A DNA stretch of 64,000 nucleotides from Merluccius polli (Eukaryota; Chordata; Actinopteri; Gadiformes; Merlucciidae). A program made the translations under genes and the position numbers. The notes beneath the pieces are model-generated. The model was not told where the DNA came from. It was given only the letters and a program-made list of their open reading frames with translations, and ran no database searches. The stretch spans positions 62,001-126,000 of the forward strand of contig JAOPHQ010000884.1 of assembly GCA_030340625.1 (NCBI GenBank), given 5' to 3'. Positions 25,047 to 36,710 of this stretch are shown here, in pieces (within the stretch, counting starts at the first letter, position 1; every line of letters starts with the position of its first letter).

Positions 25047-25884
25047 TAGTGGTGGAAAGTAACTAAGTACATTTACTCAAGTACTGTACTTAAAGGACAA
25101 TTCCGGCGCCAAATGAGACCATATGATCATAACACATGTCCACCGAGTTGGACCGTTCTCTGGGATCAGTTTTCATTGTAGTCGAATGTAACCAAAGTTC
25201 TCGAAAACCTCTAATTATCTTATAACGCTAGCTGTGGGGGCGGCATATTCATGTAAAATAAATCGCAATTCTATACCACTAACAAGGCTCAAAATCACAC
25301 CACACTTCCACGGTAGCATAATGAGGGTCCCTACATGTAAAACGAAGCATTGAGAACTTTGTTTGTGAAAGTGTACAGACGGTTTATTAAAAAGAAAGTT
25401 TAGAAAGCCAGTGCCTTCACGAAAACAAGCGGGCGCCATCTTTGGAAAACAGTCACGACCAGCCGAGACAGCTTTAGTTACTAGTAACTTTGCACATTCA
25501 GATTAACAATACAAAATATAATCAAAAAATGAATATATATTATAATATTAATAAGGACATATTGTTCCCCAGGAGGAAATTCACAAGCTGCAGTATGTAA
25601 AGTAATACAGAAAATATATATAAATAAATTATATCTTATATCTTAAACATTAAAGCGACGAATACATTAATGCATCAATGAATATAATCCAATAATATAA
25701 TATATCATTCTAAAATGGGCCATTATGCAATGGGCACTTTGAGTATATTCTAATGCTAATACTGTTGGACTTTCACTTAAGTCACATTTGTAATGCAGGG
25801 CTTTAACTTGTAACAGAGTATTTCTACAGTGTGGTATTGCTACATTTACTCATGTAAAATATCTGAGTACTTCTTCCACCACTG
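25047..25884. mobile_element. hAT MITE with 8-bp target duplication CTTCTGGT, carrying a nested insert
   Basis: The left end TAGTGGTGGAAAGTAACTAA and the reverse complement of the right end CAGTGGTGGAAGAAGTACTC share GTGGTGGAA. CTTCTGGT occurs directly before (25039-25046) and directly after (25885-25892), the 8-bp duplication expected for hAT. The sequence phrases (aagtacatttactcaagtac; acagagtatttctac) belong to a very abundant teleost element. There is no coding potential. A second repeat interrupts it at about 25090-25478. Confidence 0.85.
25090..25478. repeat. dispersed fish repeat nested in the hAT MITE
   Basis: Begins ttaaaggacaattccggcgc and ends near gacagctttagttactag, separating halves of the surrounding MITE. 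The interior phrase aacaaggctcaaaatcacac and the rest of this block are ones I recall from repeats spread through many fish genomes. No inverted ends were found; the family is not named. Confidence 0.55.
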
Positions 25885-26351
25885 CTTCTGGTACAGCAGC
25901 CCACAACTGTCACTGAGAAGCGTTATGTCACCACCCTCCGGGACTAGCAAATAGACGGAGGGGGGCGAAAGCTTGTTGACAAAGCAGACGTCTTTATCAA
26001 CGACAAGAAGGCGGGAGGGTACGCTCTCATAAATGCGGCGCTGCCATTAGAATAACACTACTGGAAGTCACAGGGAAGCTTCCCAAGTACACAGACCTAG
26101 AGATCAACAGAAATACATAACACCCAGTCATCAGCTTCCCGTGTTGAAGCTGTAGGACGCCATAGAGAAGGCAATGGGATAGTTCTAGGATTCTGGAATA
26201 TATGCAGTCCAGCAGATTGGACGTGTTTGGAAAAGTCCACATTAGTACTAAGTTAGTATTATGTTTTCCTTGGTGTGCCCCGTGGATCAAACCTATGGTT
26301 CCACAGACCCCGCCTCTTCAAGATATAAAACAGTATAATATAATATACACA

Positions 26352-26353
<2 letters not shown>

Positions 26354-26408
<55 letters not shown>

Positions 26409-26460
26409 AAAACAGTATATATATATATATATATAAATACAAAAACAGTATATATATAAT
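26354..26460. repeat. TA arrays with ACAAAAACAG spacers
   Basis: A long TA array (26354-26404) followed by two shorter ones, separated by caaaaacag; a diverging tandem unit. Confidence 0.9.
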
Positions 26461-27331
26461 AAATACAAAAAAGATATCTATACTGTAGTATATGTAAGTA
26501 TAATAATGATGAAGACAATCAGATGATGACGTCAGTAAAAGGGACACGGACACGGTAAAAGGCACACTCAAACATACGCACCACACGCGCACACCACACA
26601 CACACTTGAATCCCACACATGTTCACACACACACTTGCACCTCCCCCCCACACACACACACACACACTCATGCACAGATACAGAGTTGCCCCTGGGCACC
26701 ACCCCTGATTTCCCTCCCTTAGATCCATCACTGTCAGCTTTCTGCGCCCCATCCCTTAGCACAAATGAATAAGGCCAGGTAATAATTAAACAGCTCCAAA
26801 GGCGCTTTTCAGCCAGAGTTTTCTTCTCTTGTAATGAGGAAAACACTTGCAGTCACCCCAGAAGATTTAATTAGACAGGCCCTGCATGCTAATGAGGTTA
26901 GCGATTTATTTTCTTCTTTTTTTTTAATTGCTCAACCGGAGTCATTTAAAATAAGAGTTATGGCTAACTTTAATTTAGGATGTGGCAGACAAAGTGGCGT
27001 GCAAATAAATGAGTTATTCTACAAAAAAGACATCAAAAATGTTTTATGTCCCAAAACTTATTTTAGGGGTGCGGCAGCAGGGGGGGGGGGAGGTACGACT
27101 GGATGTCCGCTCGGGTTCGGAGACGGTTCAGCCAGCGTCAGGACCAGGTACTAGGGGTTGAGCAAAACAACTCACTGTTCATCTTTTCCTTGTGTCCATT
27201 CCCTGAGATAAGATCAGAGCAGAATCGAGTGGAAGGGGCGGTGTGGAAAGTGTATGGAGTGGGTCGTCCAGACGGTCACAGGGGGGAAACGGCTCAGAGG
27301 TGATAGGTGAAGAGGGGAGTTTATCGGCCAC

Positions 27332-27352
27332 GGGGGGGGGGGGGGGGGGGGG
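27332..27352. repeat. poly-G run
   Basis: About 20 G in a row, flanked by unrelated sequence. Confidence 0.9.
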
Positions 27353-27511
27353 TATGACCATCCCCTGGGTTAATGTCCACCCCCTCCTATCCGTCCGCTG
27401 GCCCTGACCCTTCTATACTGCTCTCTCATTCCATTCTCCCCCACAATAAAACCATGACAAATAGTGCCTGCCAGCCAGCGATCGATCACTGTCCCACATT
27501 TCATCCTATGC

Positions 27512-27604
27512 CCTCTCTCTCTCTCTCCCTCTCACTCTCTCTCTCTCTCTCTCTGTCTCTGTCTCTCTGTCTCTGTCTTTGTCTGTCTGTCTCTCTCTCT
27601 CTCA
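27512..27604. repeat. CT-rich array with TCTG units
   Basis: CT repeats mixed with GTCT units, about 90 bp of almost pure pyrimidine with G interruptions. Confidence 0.9.
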
Positions 27605-27969
27605 CCCCTCTTCCTTCTTCGTCTCGCCCCCCTGATACAGGACATTCCCTTTCTCTCTTCCTTTTTTTTTTTGTTTTCGCGCCGCGGTTTATTTTCCGAT
27701 CCTAATGGTTCTGTGTCTTTTCCTGCACAGCCACTTTATCTTGCTGCCCTTGTCCTATTTCTTCTCATCACCCTCGCGCGCTGGCGTCGCGTGCCTGTGT
27801 CTCCTTTCATAAGCCGACCTCCGCGCGCATCTCTATCTTACTTTCTGTTTTCCCTGCGAGTATCTCCCCTGTCCGCCTACCTCTGGGCCACAGGCTCACC
27901 TCTTCAGGTGCGTTTCCCCTCGTAATGCTTCATATTTATTGGTTAATCTTTACCATTAGCTTGTTATTA

Positions 27970-28226
27970 TGCCGCGTTCACACCAAAACGCAAAGCGCTT
28001 TTTCGTCTCGCGTTACTCGTGCATGTTTGTGACCTGGGAAAGAGCACATTTTCCCACTCAAGATTAAACATTTCAACCGGGGAAAACTTGTTCGCGTGAC
28101 TTGAATGTCCTTCGCGTCTTTTGCGTCCGCCGGCGTCGAGTTTGCATCTATTCGGGTATTTGTATTTACTTTGTATGTAATCGCACCGTGCGAAAAACGC
28201 GCCTCGCATTTGGTGTGAACACGGCA
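27970..28226. mobile_element. Harbinger-type MITE, 257 bp, target duplication TTA
   Basis: The terminal inverted repeat TGCCGCGTTCACACCA (left) and TGCCGTGTTCACACCA (right, reverse complement) differ at one position. TTA precedes it (27967-27969) and follows it (28227-28229), the 3-bp duplication of the PIF-Harbinger superfamily. The interior is GC-rich with cgcaaagcgc and cgcgcctcgc near the two ends. No coding potential. Confidence 0.85.
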
Positions 28227-29142
28227 TTAGAGGTGCATATATTATATCATATATTCATGGATTTTATCGGCTGTGTCGGCATTAGACAGGGGGATGGCAT
28301 TTTTTTAGCTGTTGTCTATTTCATACCGGCGGCTCGGGGACAGCATGTAACAAGGGAGGGACTCATCTCATCTGATGTATGTCAGTGTGTGAAATGTAAC
28401 ACATTTCAAGTTCACAGCATGCTCCTTTTCGGATATACTGGAAGTGTGTGGATTGATAGAGCATAAAATGACAATAAAACCATTTTTTTCGCTTGCCGGA
28501 AATGTAATTCTTACAGTTGGGCAAGTAAATAATAGATATCTCCGAGGGATTTTATGCAACAGCGGATGCCGCTTTCTATAATTCATGCAACGTGGTATTC
28601 GTTCCATCTCGTCACATGCTCACCTGGCAAACCACCAGCGGTGTTAAGCTAAACTGCAAATGAATAAGTTTTAAATATTTAGAAAGTCGGTCTGCTCATA
28701 ATGGTTAAACACAACACTTTGTTTCAGCAGTTCACTCAAAATAATGTGTAAATTATGCCATCTCCCCAGGTAGGCCCTTCACCAGCGACCAGTATTATTT
28801 ATGGCCAAGTCTGTGTTAAAATTGAAATCATTGAAATCAGTTGGCAGTTTATCACATAGCTATAATGTTTTTTTTTTTTTTATAATAGTACAGAATAGTA
28901 TAACAGAATGTCAATTATGATCGTGGCAATTTTAATGATGTTAATGATTAGTGAAATGTCATCACGCTTATGGTTAAACCTTTCTGCATGCAGCTTTAAT
29001 ATGCGTCCACGTGCAGGCATGTGCTGAAGCCTGAAAGTGAATTTGAATATAGACCTGTTACTTTACTCCTTTTACTAGCCAACACACTGCTTCTCAATAT
29101 ACGAAAATATTAAATAATAATCAATAGTGAAGAAGCAATGAA

Positions 29143-29351
29143 CATACATACATACATACACACATGCATACATGCATACATACATACATACATACATACA
29201 TACATACATACATACATACATACATACATACATACATGCATGCATACATACATGCATATATACATACATGCATACATACATACATACATACATACATACA
29301 TACATACATACATACATGCATACATACATACATACATACATACATACATAC
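29143..29351. repeat. CATA tetranucleotide array
   Basis: About 200 bp of CATA units (the other strand reads TATG), with GCATG variants scattered in it. Open frames over it encode only repeats of Tyr-Ile-His-Thr or Met-Tyr-Val-Cys. Confidence 0.95.
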
Positions 29352-30991
29352 TGAGTACTAAATAAAAAAAATATGTGTATATATATGTGTATATATATAT
29401 ATATACACATATATATTTTGCATTGAAACTTTCTGGAACTGTCCACATTCTAATTCAAAATGGTCATTTATTACAATCATCGACGTTGTAATATTATTAT
29501 TGTATTGTACTTTTATTTATTTTATTATTTTTATTTATTGTTATTGTGCTGTGGCGCTCCTCTCTCTCTGTCCGGCTGCTTCTCCTGTCTGCCTGTGTGT
29601 GCAGGGAGCCAGTGGGCAGCGATGAGACGGTGGTGAGCTGATGTGGTGCACCTGTGCAGGTTGGGCCTGCAGGCTCTTCATAAGGTGGACCACATCAGCC
29701 ATTCTGGCTGTCTTCCCACCCAGGCAGGTTGGCGTTTGGTTTGGTTCCCTTTGGTTTGGTTTGGTTCGGTGCCTTTTGGTTTTGCACTCTAGTTTTGGTT
29801 GTGCCTTTTCATGTCATGGCTCAGTCTTTAGTTTAGTTCTATGTTGTGTCCACACCCTACAACATCCCCACAGCACGCGTTGCACTCGTCCCTACACTAC
29901 ACTCACCACTGATCATACAGATAACATTCTTATATTATTCTTATATTAGTTCTGAGAAAGAAAATATCTTACCTTATACTTTCATCATGTGTGGACTCCC
30001 GTCTTTGTTGCAATCACTGAGCCTGATCATAATGGCGTCGTAAGCATTTATTTCCCTTTTAATTGTGTTTTTTTTGTCTATTTCTGGTGTGGAATCAGAT
30101 GCACCACTGCATCTAATTCATCTACATGTGACAGCGCAGGAGTAAAAACTAAACCAAAGCCTGATGAGAATGTCAAACTTTCGACTCTGAGATTGCTGCA
30201 GTCGGCTCGGGATTATTGCCCAAGTCCCATGTGGCAGACACAAAATATAGTAACAGGTAATTTCTAAACCAACCAATTGGAAAAATAACCACCATATAGG
30301 TACCCAATACACAGTCTGCTGCCTTCCAGGGGCTCCGAAGAAATGTCCAATTAAATTACCGCCCATGTGGAAAGAAAGAAAGAAAGAAAGAATGAATAAT
30401 ATCAAATTTAATTTCCTTTATTTACTCATTGAACTTTCTATTTTATGCATCATTGACATTTAAACAATTATCTGCAAATGTCTGCCTATACATAGATACA
30501 CAAGCCCATACACGCGCGCACGCGCACACACACCACGCACACACACACACACACCACACTCATCAAACTCATCATGTCCTTTCGTCATTGAAAAATCTTT
30601 AGTCATCAAAAAGTCATCATACATTAATGCAATTACAATTTAGAGTGGATTAGAATAGAATGGATTATCCGGCTCTAATTATAGCACTAATGTAACCTTT
30701 AAAATGAATGAAGATTGTGTAGATCTTGCTATCCGAATTGTGATAAAGTAATCTCCGCAACCGAGCAAACGGACGGCTCTCCTATGTCAAATAAGTTGCA
30801 GCCGCACGCACACACGCGGACACATAAAAATATACTTTTGGTAAATGTCTGTCCGCTGGCGTTTGTTGATTGGTTTTTCATCTCGAGGCAGACGGCGGTG
30901 AGTCAGACCTCTGTTACTCTGATCTTATCCCGGTTACAGATTTCCCCAGTCGCTCAGATCAGGTCGACACGTATGAGCAACAGGTGGGAAC

Positions 30992-31030
30992 CACGCGGAG
31001 AGAGATCCAATTTGGATCTCTCTCCGCGTG
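30992..31030. repeat. 39-bp perfect palindrome (19 + 1 + 19)
   Basis: The arm CACGCGGAGAGAGATCCAA (30992-31010) is followed by one T and then its exact reverse complement (31012-31030). It is not part of a dinucleotide array. No surrounding terminal repeats or element were recognised. Confidence 0.95.
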
Positions 31031-31241
31031 TGAAAAACAGAAATTAAATGAACATAAAAGCCACCGACGCAAATAAATCAAAGCATGCGGCGTTCGGGGC
31101 GCGCAAGGAGGAAGAAGAGGGTGATGACAAAGATAGCAACAGGTGAACTTAATTAAGTCATTAGGACAGGTGAAACCACCAACCCTTTTTTCTTTGCATG
31201 TCTAAAGAAAAGAAATGTTGTCTGCAATGTACTTCACCCAG

Positions 31242-31252
31242 ATCTCTCTCTC

Positions 31253-31323
<71 letters not shown>

Positions 31324-31354
31324 CGCTCTCTCGCTCTCTCTTGCGCTCCCCTTC

Positions 31355-31446
<92 letters not shown>
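31242..31446. repeat. CT array followed by TTTC array (205 bp, nearly all pyrimidine)
   Basis: CT units at 31242-31350 with a few G, then about 21 TTTC units at 31357-31445. The near-pure polypyrimidine tract with mirror symmetry could form triplex DNA. Open frames here are artefacts. Confidence 0.95.
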
Positions 31447-31448
<2 letters not shown>

Positions 31449-31717
31449 TTCCTTTCTGTCTCAGTGGGTGTTAGTGCGTTGTTAGAGATCACCTCTCCTT
31501 CTCTTCTTCTGCGACCCGCGCCGCAGGACGAGGGCTCATTCAACGTCGATACGTCCTCATCACCGCCGCGCGTCGTAGGCGTGTGCGTTGCTCAGCCTTG
31601 ATGTGTCTTTAGGGTCAGTCGGAGAGCAAAACAAGCACATGTCTCATGCGAGGGCTAACCCTGCGTTACTTAGTTACTAGAACCCGGATATGAATCTGTT
31701 TCTTGTTGCTGTCCTAA

Positions 31718-31718
31718 C

Positions 31719-31749
<31 letters not shown>
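31718..31749. repeat. AAT array
   Basis: About ten AAT units. Confidence 0.93.
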
Positions 31750-31750
<1 letters not shown>

Positions 31751-32297
31751 TGTCACCAAAGTCACAATGCAGTTAATTACCCTGCAACACCAGGCATTGT
31801 TTACTGTAGTATTCAGAACTGAACCAACTATACCAAATGCTATGTTGCTGCTATACTTTGCATATTTCACCATTAAATTTAGGGCCTCCTTTCATGTAAG
31901 GATAACAAAGAGCTTATTTAGGGGGAAAAAAGGGGAAAGGGTTTGATCTCGATTACATCATCGATACTGATAGTTGTGTACTTAGCGGTTTGATTAGATA
32001 ATCAGCCATGTAATCACTCAATAAATTATTCAGTTATTGACCAAAGCACACGCACACACCTGCACACACACAAACACCATAGCCCAAAAACGTATGTATC
32101 TGTATGGATTGATATATTTTTATTTGATGAGCCACGCGTAGGCCTGTGTACAGCTTGCTTTTGAGATACGTGCTAAATGCAATTAGTGCTAACCAGTCGA
32201 CGCGGACGCGGACGCCTTAGGAGATCATCTCTGAAACAGTTTCATTACAATGTCTTTATCTATAATTGACACTTGAGTACTGGCTATTACAGCTGTC

Positions 32298-32319
32298 CCC
32301 CCCCCCCCCCCCCCCCCCC
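32298..32319. repeat. poly-C run
   Basis: About 22 C in a row. Confidence 0.93.
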
Positions 32320-32621
32320 TTGAGGACTACATCAAAACCGTTACACGTCTGTTAAGGATGATCCTGTTGAGGAAGATATATACACACACGCTGTATATGC
32401 CGCAGTCACACAAACACACATTTTGTGCGTATTCACCCATACTAAGGATGAATGGATAATGGTGCGAAGAGGAAAATATACAGAGCTATATGGGAATTAG
32501 AGGAGCACATGATGTGACAAGGGGGGGGGGGGGGGTGAGGGTGTGATGCGAACAGAGGGTGATGCAGAACATCGGGAAGATATAGCGAGGATAAATATTA
32601 ATCACTATTCAGAGGATCCCC

Positions 32622-32846
32622 CACACACACACACACACACACACCCACACACACCCACACACACCCACACCCCCAGCTCAGACGGGGCCAGCCAAGCATG
32701 CCAGCGAGGCTGATGAGCAGTGCCTTGCGGGGGGATCAGTAATGGCCGTGCGGGGGGGTGGGGGAGTGGGGGGGGGGGGGGGGCTCCGGAGGTGGGTGGC
32801 CTGAGGAAGAGAAAAATGAGGAGGGGGGGGGGGGGGGGGGGGGGGG
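32622..32846. repeat. cluster of CA array and poly-G runs
   Basis: A CA array (32622-32672) is followed by poly-G runs near 32770-32783 and 32823-32846. Another poly-C run lies at 33130-33153. Confidence 0.9.
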
Positions 32847-34369
32847 TGGGTGTGTCCAGGATGCCCTGTAGTATGCCCATCCCCTCCCCACTGCTTCCCA
32901 CCCAGACCTACCCCCTCCCCACACACACACACACACACACACACAAACCCACACCGCTCAAACAGGCCCCTTTTCAGTCCTCTATTCAAAAGGCAATAAT
33001 TGCATCATTTTTCAAGGCCCTTGCCTCTGTCTGGATGCGAGACTTGGCCCATTAATCAAACTAATGGAGAAGTAAGTGATTTCAAAATATAGGCTTTGAT
33101 CAAGCACACCCCCACCACATTGCCAGGACTCCCCCCCCCCCCCCCCCCCCCCCGCCACACACACAACACACACACATACACACACATATACATACACCCT
33201 TAGTACATTTGCTTCCTCCTGCCATTAGGATCTTGACTATGCATGTATGGATAGATATGATGGATGTGTGTATCATACATCCTATGTATTCCATAAAACA
33301 TATCGCCCACCTATTGGCCGGGCGTTAATGGCCCTCACCGCCGGTACGGGTTTCCAGCCAACGGCCGACCTCCTATCATTTCGGCCTATTAAAGGTGCGG
33401 TAAGTCCAGGGAAGCCACAGTTCAGACACACTTAGGGAACTTGATGAGATGGATTCAATTAATGTGTTCCTCAGGTGTATCGGAAAAAAGCTGTTCCCTG
33501 TCCACTGAACTCTGTGTCACTGCAGTTATTGTGCACCTAGCCGCTAATTGGTTTGTTTGCTTGTTTGTTGGTTTGTTTGTTTGTTCATTCAGAAGCCCAT
33601 TAGCACCGGCATAAGCACTGGCTATTCTTCCTGGGGTCCACCACCACACACAGTCATACGCACTATACACACTGTAGCCACATACACACAGCAGACAACA
33701 CAGCTCCTCTCTTTAAATTAACCATCGAATACATATAGAAGAGGAACGATATTGTCATCTTTTTAACAGACAAATTAATGAATCAATCGCAGTTCCTCAA
33801 GAATTAATAGCAACGTTTTTTTTTTCTTTTCTTCCATGATACAAAATAATATTTCTTAAAATAAGTAAATAAATAAATAAATCCTTGTCTGAATGACCTC
33901 AAATTAAATATTTATCCATTTTGCTCTTTCACACATGTAATTCCAAGAAATAAAGGGTATTAAAATACATTTCATTGCCTGGTGTGTCTCTCTGGTTTCC
34001 CTCTTTCCGAAATCGTTGGTCTGCTTATGGTCGGGGAAAAAGAAAAACGTTTTATTATTCAGATATTGCAACTCCAATAATTTGAGGGAATGCACACCAA
34101 CAACAGAAAGAGTGTACTTACACGTTGCTAATTTGCCGTCGGAAACCACTGTAGGCCGTTCGCTCTGTTGTTTTTACCCCAGAGTGGTGTTTGTTGGAAT
34201 GAATATATCCATTCAACAGCTGTGAATGCACTCATCACATTGAAACAGTAGCCCAGATGCTACCCTGGCCATTACCTCTTCCTGCTTCCCGCAGTAGAAC
34301 CAGTACTGTGTTGAAATGACTCCAATTTTCCCATTATTCCGAGCTAATGGTGACGCCACCCTCACCATT

Positions 34370-34616
34370 CCCTCCTCCCCCCTCTCCTCTCTCCTCTCCC
34401 CTCTATCCTCACCCCTGTCTCCTCGATCCTCACCCATCTCTCCTCACCCCTCTCTTCTCTCCTCTCCCCTCTACCCTCACACCCTCCTCTCTCCACCCTC
34501 CTCTCTCCTCTCTCCTCTTTCCCCTCTCTCCTCCTCCCCCTCTCCTCTCTCCTCTCTCCTCACTCCTCTCTCCTCACTCCTCTCCCCTCTCTCCTCTCTC
34601 CTCTCTCCTCTCCCCT
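34370..34616. repeat. CTCTCCTC polypyrimidine minisatellite
   Basis: About 245 bp made of CTCTCCTC and CACCCCT variants. Nearly all pyrimidine on the + strand, so a possible triplex-forming tract. Confidence 0.92.
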
Positions 34617-34704
34617 GTGTGGAATCACTTTGTATGCATGCTGCCTTCTCTGAGACTAGACCCCTGTGTCACACATCTCAACATCTCTTGAAATTAACAC
34701 AATA

Positions 34705-35134
34705 CACACACACACAATAAAGCCCACAACCACATAAGCATGTGTGCACGCGCACACGCACACACACACACACACACATATATGCGTGTGCACGCGCACA
34801 CGCACACACACATACACACACAAACACACACACACACACATATATGCATCCATACACAAAAACACACACCCACATACGCATGCGTGCACGCAAACACACA
34901 TACACAAACACACACACACACACACACAGGTGTGCACACACCACACACACACACATACACATATACATCCGTACACAAAAACACACTCCCACATACGCAT
35001 GCATGCACGGACACACACACAAACACACACACAAACACACACACACACACACACAGGTGTGCACACACCACACACACACATACACATATACATCCGTACA
35101 CAAAAACACACTCCCACATACGCATGCATGCACA

Positions 35135-35176
<42 letters not shown>

Positions 35177-35268
35177 TGCACACACCACACACACACATAC
35201 ACATATACATCCGTACACAAAAACACACTCCCACATACGCATGCATGCACGGACACACACACACACGC

Positions 35269-35307
<39 letters not shown>

Positions 35308-35377
35308 TGCACACACCACACACACACACATACATCCATACACAAAAACACACTCCCACATACACATGCATGCACGG

Positions 35378-35411
<34 letters not shown>

Positions 35412-35424
35412 GCACACACACAAA
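34705..35424. repeat. CA-rich minisatellite with a unit of about 120-130 bp
   Basis: A higher-order array: the block CATCC[AG]TACACAAAAACAC...CACATACGCATGC recurs at about 34846, 34965, 35090, 35206 and 35331, and AGGTGTGCACACACCAC at about 34927, 35055, 35172 and 35304, with variable CA lengths between. Units are thus about 115-130 bp. The very long frames (up to about 300 codons) over it on both strands are low-complexity artefacts. Confidence 0.92.
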
Positions 35425-36589
35425 GAGAAGTTACCCTCTGACAGCCTCACTCCCACTGGTGAAGAGACGAGAGCGTGTCTCAACCGGTGTCTGCATAATT
35501 AGGCTGAGGTTCATGTTCACCTCTGGCCCAACTCACCTCCCACCCACCGTTGGCCCGTTCTGCTCCCGCTTTCTCCTTTATTGCTGCTTTTGTAGTTTTG
35601 TTGGCCCCCCTTCGTTTTCCGGCGCGATGAGCCAAAGCTTAGCGCGTTGAACCTGCCTACTGACGGTGACCCGGTATACCCACCAGTGCCAAGAGGACCT
35701 TTGACGGTGTCTCGCCAAGACTAGAGGAAGAAGATATATCGCCGTGTAGCCGAGCAGACCTCCTGGGCACTGCGGTTATTCATCATTAGCACACACAAAA
35801 AAAACCCTGCAGCATCCGCTCGCAGATGTCCTCCCTTCTTCTGTTACGGCTTATATATTTTTCTTTTTCATTTTCTTTTTTTTGAATCACTTCCCCCGAT
35901 GTTGTTGTTTTCTACGCTGCCCAAACGGCGTACGTACGTTCGGGGGGGGTTGTCGTGTACAGAAACAGAAACGGACTTAGATTGTATCTGCGTGGCGTCC
36001 ACCTCAGGTTAACCGGTCCAAGTAAAAAAAAAAAAGCAGTTTTCAAAACGTCGTTCTGTCTTATAGTTTTCACCGGTGCTTTCAACATGCTGTCCATCCG
36101 CAACGGCTGTTAGTCTCATGCATATGTGCCCAGACAGACCACTTTGGCTGCTACCGTGCGGAACAAGTCATATTTATACGTAATTGTTTCTCAATGTTGG
36201 CAACGCAAGGGCAAGGCCGTTGACATTTTGTGTCAATGTCATCCACTTTTCAGGGAAACACTGGCGTCGTAACAGACAGAAGTGTAAAAACAGAGAAAAA
36301 ATATGTTTTTCCATTTAGTCGTAGTGGTTTAGTTTTGACAGGGAAAGTAGTACACTGTATGGCACTAATGACATTTTGATTGTTTGAGTAGCGTTTAGTC
36401 TTGTCTTGCTTTTTACTGTAACTGCCGCCCATATAATCAGATCTGAGGCGTAACCTTGTTTCCATGACTTTTATACGGCTTTAATTCAAGGCTCCGAAAG
36501 ATGAGCTCATTGACACACCGCAGAACATCAACAATAGTTTTATTACGAAAGCTGCCCTGTGTGTGGTCAAAAGTTTCTATAAGACATAA

Positions 36590-36640
36590 TAATACATTTG
36601 ATTTATATAGCAACTTTCAGCAGGACCCAAGGCTGCACAC
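36590..36640. repeat. short dispersed repeat fragment (TTTATATAGC type)
   Basis: The phrase gatttatatagcaactttca resembles the core of a repeat widespread in teleost introns; a similar one lies at 48050-48120. Boundaries unknown. Confidence 0.35.
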
Positions 36641-36675
36641 ATAAACAATACCAGAGACCATGCATGTTTTGGATC

Positions 36676-36678
<3 letters not shown>

Positions 36679-36708
<30 letters not shown>
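36679..36708. repeat. TA array
   Basis: About 15 TA units. Confidence 0.92.

Positions 36709-36710
<2 letters not shown>

Noticed and set aside
29075..29448. Frames of Met-Tyr-Val-Cys or Tyr-Ile-His-Thr repeats
   Set aside because: Product of the CATA array.
31198..31601. Frames with long Ser-Leu or Arg-Glu repeats
   Set aside because: Products of CT and TTTC arrays.
34656..35650. Open frames of up to about 300 codons on both strands
   Set aside because: They encode only Thr-His or Val-Cys repeats of a CA-rich satellite; no start context, domain or splice support.
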